A model generated the notes under the pieces. That model had not been told where the DNA came from. It worked only from the letters and a program-made list of their open reading frames with translations, and ran no database searches. A program made the position numbers and the translations under genes. Shown one piece after another: positions 61,867 to 64,000 of a DNA stretch of 64,000 nucleotides. The stretch is from Streptomyces fradiae (GTDB lineage: Bacteria > Actinomycetota > Actinomycetes > Streptomycetales > Streptomycetaceae), in contig NZ_CP065958.1 in assembly GCF_041270065.1 (NCBI RefSeq), positions 2,852,001 through 2,916,000 of the forward strand. Reading direction: 5' to 3'. The first letter of the stretch is position 1. The number at the start of each line of letters is the position of its first letter.

Positions 61867-63231
61867 GTGCCCGCGCGCACCGACACACACGCACGCCCGA
61901 TCTCACACTCACCCACGGCGTCCCGTCTGCCACTGGCCGCCGTCCTGTCGGCCAACGCCATCTCCATCAGCGGCAATTCGCTCACCCTCATCGGCGTCCC
62001 GTGGTTCGCCCTGGAGACCACCGGGAGCGCCGGCAAGGCCGGCCTGGTCGCCTTCTGTGCCGCCGTGCCCGTGGTCGTCTCCGCCATCGCGGGCGGTCCG
62101 GTCATCGACCGGATCGGCCGCCGCCGGGTCTCCGTCGCCTCCGACCTGATCTGCGCCCTCGCGCTCGCCGCGATCCCGCTGCTCAACCGGGCCGGTGTGC
62201 TGCAGTTCTGGATGCTGTGCGCGCTGATGGCCGTCACCGGCCTCTTCCACGCCCCCGGCGAGACCTCGCGCCATGTCCTCGTCCCCGACCTCGCCCAGCG
62301 CGCCGGCACCCCGCTGTCCCGCGCCGCCAGCCTCTACGACGCCGTCTCGCGCGGCGCCCGGATGACCGGCGCCGCCGTCGGCGGCCTCCTTGTCGCGCTG
62401 ATAGGCGCCGACACGGTGCTTTACGTGGACGCCGGTACGTTCCTGCTGTCGGCGCTGCTCGTCCTGGCTGGCCTGCGGGGCGTCCCGGCGGCCGAACCGC
62501 TGCGCGACGCACCGGCGTTGAGCCTCGCCGCCTACCGCGCCGATCTGCGCGAGGGCTACTCCTTCCTGCTGCGCACCCGGCTGCTGCTCGCCGTCGACCT
62601 GATGGTGATGGTCACCAACGGGCTCGCCCTGAGCTGGAGCGCGGTGCTGCTGCCGATCCACGCCCGCGAGGAGCTCGGCGGCTCGGCCGCGCAGGGTCTG
62701 CTGGTCGCCGTCTTCGGCGGCAGCGCCCTCGCCGGCGCGCTGCTCTACGGCGCGGTGGGCCACCGCTTCCCGCGCCGGCCGGTCTTCACCGCCGGCTTCC
62801 TGATATCCGCCGCGCCGATCCTCACGGCCGCGTTCACCGACACCATCGCGCCGATGGTGGTGGCGGGGGCGTTGGGCGGGCTCGGCGCCGGGGTGCTCAA
62901 CCCGATCCTCACCACCGCGTTCTACGAGGTGGTGCCGGAGGAGCTGCGCAGCCGCGTGGGCGGCGCCAGCACGGCCGCCGTGCTGCTCACCACCCCGCTC
63001 GGCGGCCTGGCCGCCGGCTTCCTGGTCGAGAGCGTGGGCATCACCTGGGCGCTGCTCACGATCGGCGGCGCGTTCGCCCTGACCACCCTCTCGCCGCTGC
63101 TGTTCCCGGTCTGGCGCGAGCTGGACGCCCCGGCCGGGCCGTCGGCTGAGGCCGGCACAGGTCCTAGCAGCTCGGGACCTGCGACTCCTGCCCCTGTTCC
63201 AGTGCCCGGAGGGACGCCACCGCGTCGCTGA
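61867..63231 (+). CDS. MFS exporter (MFS_3/enterobactin exporter-like)
   Basis: A 454-residue major facilitator with 12 hydrophobic segments. GGPVIDRIGRRRVSVASD is the loop 2-3 signature and AGAVGHRFPRRP-like GAVGHRFPRRPVFTAG is the repeat in the second half. The tail is Pro/Ser-rich. GTG at 61867 after GGGGGGAACCACC. It lies in the ArsR-like operon. Its last 68 bp overlap the convergent Lon-like gene. Confidence 0.85.
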   Translation: MPARTDTHARPISHSPTASRLPLAAVLSANAISISGNSLTLIGVPWFALETTGSAGKAGLVAFCAAVPVVVSAIAGGPVIDRIGRRRVSVASDLICALALAAIPLLNRAGVLQFWMLCALMAVTGLFHAPGETSRHVLVPDLAQRAGTPLSRAASLYDAVSRGARMTGAAVGGLLVALIGADTVLYVDAGTFLLSALLVLAGLRGVPAAEPLRDAPALSLAAYRADLREGYSFLLRTRLLLAVDLMVMVTNGLALSWSAVLLPIHAREELGGSAAQGLLVAVFGGSALAGALLYGAVGHRFPRRPVFTAGFLISAAPILTAAFTDTIAPMVVAGALGGLGAGVLNPILTTAFYEVVPEELRSRVGGASTAAVLLTTPLGGLAAGFLVESVGITWALLTIGGAFALTTLSPLLFPVWRELDAPAGPSAEAGTGPSSSGPATPAPVPVPGGTPPRR

Positions 63232-63967
63232 GCGCGGTGACGGGAACCAGGCGCAGCCCCTTGGGCAGTTCGGCCCGGGCGTCGGAGCACTCGGCCTTCG
63301 GGACGAGGAAGACGGTGGCGCCGTCGCGGGCGGCGGCCTGCGTCTTCAGGGACACCCCGCCGACCGCGCCGACGGTGCCGTCGGGCTCGATCGTGCCCGT
63401 ACCGGCGACGGTCCGGCCGCCGGTCAGGTCGCCGCCGTCGCCGTCCCCGTCGATCTTGTCGACGATGCCGAGGGAGAAGAGCAGTCCGGCGCTCGGGCCG
63501 CCGACGTCGGCGAGGTGGAGGGTGACCTTGACCTTCTTCGGGTCCAGCTTGAGGTAGCCGAGGGCGGCGAGGGCGGCGGCGTCCTGCGACTCCTTCATCT
63601 GCCCCAGGTTGTGCTGCTCGATCTCCTCGTCGGACTGGCCCGTCGGATAGACCGAGGACTTCGGCAGCACCGCCCGGTCGGTGCGGAACCAGGCGTCGGC
63701 CACATCGCCCAGGTCGATCGACGCGGACGGCCCGGTCGCCAGGATCGTCGTCATCCTCAGCTGTCCGTCGGTCGGGCGGACCGGGGCTCCGGTGACGGTG
63801 ATCACCTCGCGCCCCTGGTCCTTGCCGAGCACATTGGCGGTGGTGCCAGGCTGTGCGATGGCGTACGGCAGCGGCGCGAGCCCGGCGACGGCGAACAGCG
63901 CGACGACGGGCAGGGCGCAGAGCGCGAGGGCACGGGTGCGCGGGAGACTGGCGAGACGGGAGAGCAC
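63164..63967 (-). CDS. Membrane-anchored Lon-like (S16) protease without PDZ domain
   Basis: A 267-residue protein with a membrane helix near residues 14-38, an extracytoplasmic linker and an S16 catalytic domain. Catalytic Ser is in VGGPSAGLLFSLGIVD and catalytic Lys in VGGVSLKTQAA. YlbL-type relatives carry a PDZ domain before the protease domain; here only about 90 residues separate helix and protease domain, so the PDZ seems absent. It ends SQVPSC, and its stop lies inside the MFS gene. Confidence 0.8.
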   Translation of the reverse strand: MLSRLASLPRTRALALCALPVVALFAVAGLAPLPYAIAQPGTTANVLGKDQGREVITVTGAPVRPTDGQLRMTTILATGPSASIDLGDVADAWFRTDRAVLPKSSVYPTGQSDEEIEQHNLGQMKESQDAAALAALGYLKLDPKKVKVTLHLADVGGPSAGLLFSLGIVDKIDGDGDGGDLTGGRTVAGTGTIEPDGTVGAVGGVSLKTQAAARDGATVFLVPKAECSDARAELPKGLRLVPVTALSDAVASLRALEQGQESQVPSC

Positions 63968-64000
63968 GCCCCCAGGCTACTGGGCGCCCGCCCCGGGCCC

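Overview
The window is high-GC actinobacterial DNA and almost certainly Streptomyces chromosome. The evidence is an SsgA-family cell-division regulator, a DasR-type operator set around N-acetylglucosamine PTS genes, the ATP-binding/HTH/DUF397 regulator trio, the CysO-CysM-Mec cysteine pathway and a class E sortase with an LAxTG substrate. From roughly 27 kb to 57 kb the order (PBP, gdx, groES-like, bcp, tRNA-Leu, rdgB, rph, nagF-nagE1-nagE2, cysM-cysO-mec, permease, DUF2017, clpS, pncB-pncA, M6 protease, RDD pair, ssgG, FAD oxidase, hppD, Lrp) matches, from memory, the conserved core region of S. coelicolor around SCO2897-SCO2928. No database was consulted.

Layout. 0-6.8 kb: a leftward operon of a GntR/UTRA regulator, FAD oxidoreductase, phosphonatase-like HAD hydrolase and a four-part ABC importer, probably for 2-aminoethylphosphonate uptake and breakdown. 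6.8-11.6 kb: an LAxTG surface protein, a ROK repressor divergent from a Gfo/Idh/MocA oxidoreductase plus a GlcG/HbpS-like gene (a clear palindromic operator lies between them), and a fumarylacetoacetase-fold enzyme. 11.8-16.9 kb: a YidC paralogue, an HxlR/MFS divergent pair with paired operators, a class E sortase and a SEC-C protein. 17-23.2 kb: an accessory region with an MrcB-domain/nuclease-like fusion, the regulator trio, a small leader-like ORF, a ParB-like protein, and an unrecognised 178-residue gene bracketed by about 370-bp inverted repeats and 23-bp direct repeats.

23.2-31.7 kb: a DUF445 membrane protein, an ABC-2 exporter, a bifunctional penicillin-binding protein, a Gdx/SugE guanidinium exporter behind a guanidine-III riboswitch, a GroES-like protein, DUF3618 and Bcp. 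31.7-37.2 kb: tRNA-Leu(UAG), RdgB, a lipoprotein, RNase PH, and the GlcNAc PTS genes with DasR-like sites. 37.2-42.3 kb: a metallo-beta-lactamase-fold hydrolase, a membrane-anchored PemK/MazF-like protein, cysM-cysO with an unannotated leader peptide and mec, and an amino-acid permease. 42.6-46 kb: DUF2017-ClpS and the NAD-salvage pair pncB-pncA behind a 27-bp palindrome. 46-55 kb: a secreted M6 protease, two RDD proteins, SsgG, a GlcD-like oxidase and a TPR protein. 55-64 kb: hppD with a divergent Lrp regulator, a four-gene OpuB/OpuC-type osmoprotectant importer, an ArsR-like regulator with two palindromic operators, an MFS exporter and a Lon-like protease lacking the PDZ domain.

The items most worth following up are the riboswitch, the C-terminally extended CysO with its processing enzyme and leader peptide, the inverted-repeat-bounded unknown gene, the MrcB-nuclease fusion and the membrane-anchored MazF-like protein. 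Nothing in the window looks like a prophage, CRISPR array or biosynthetic cluster.
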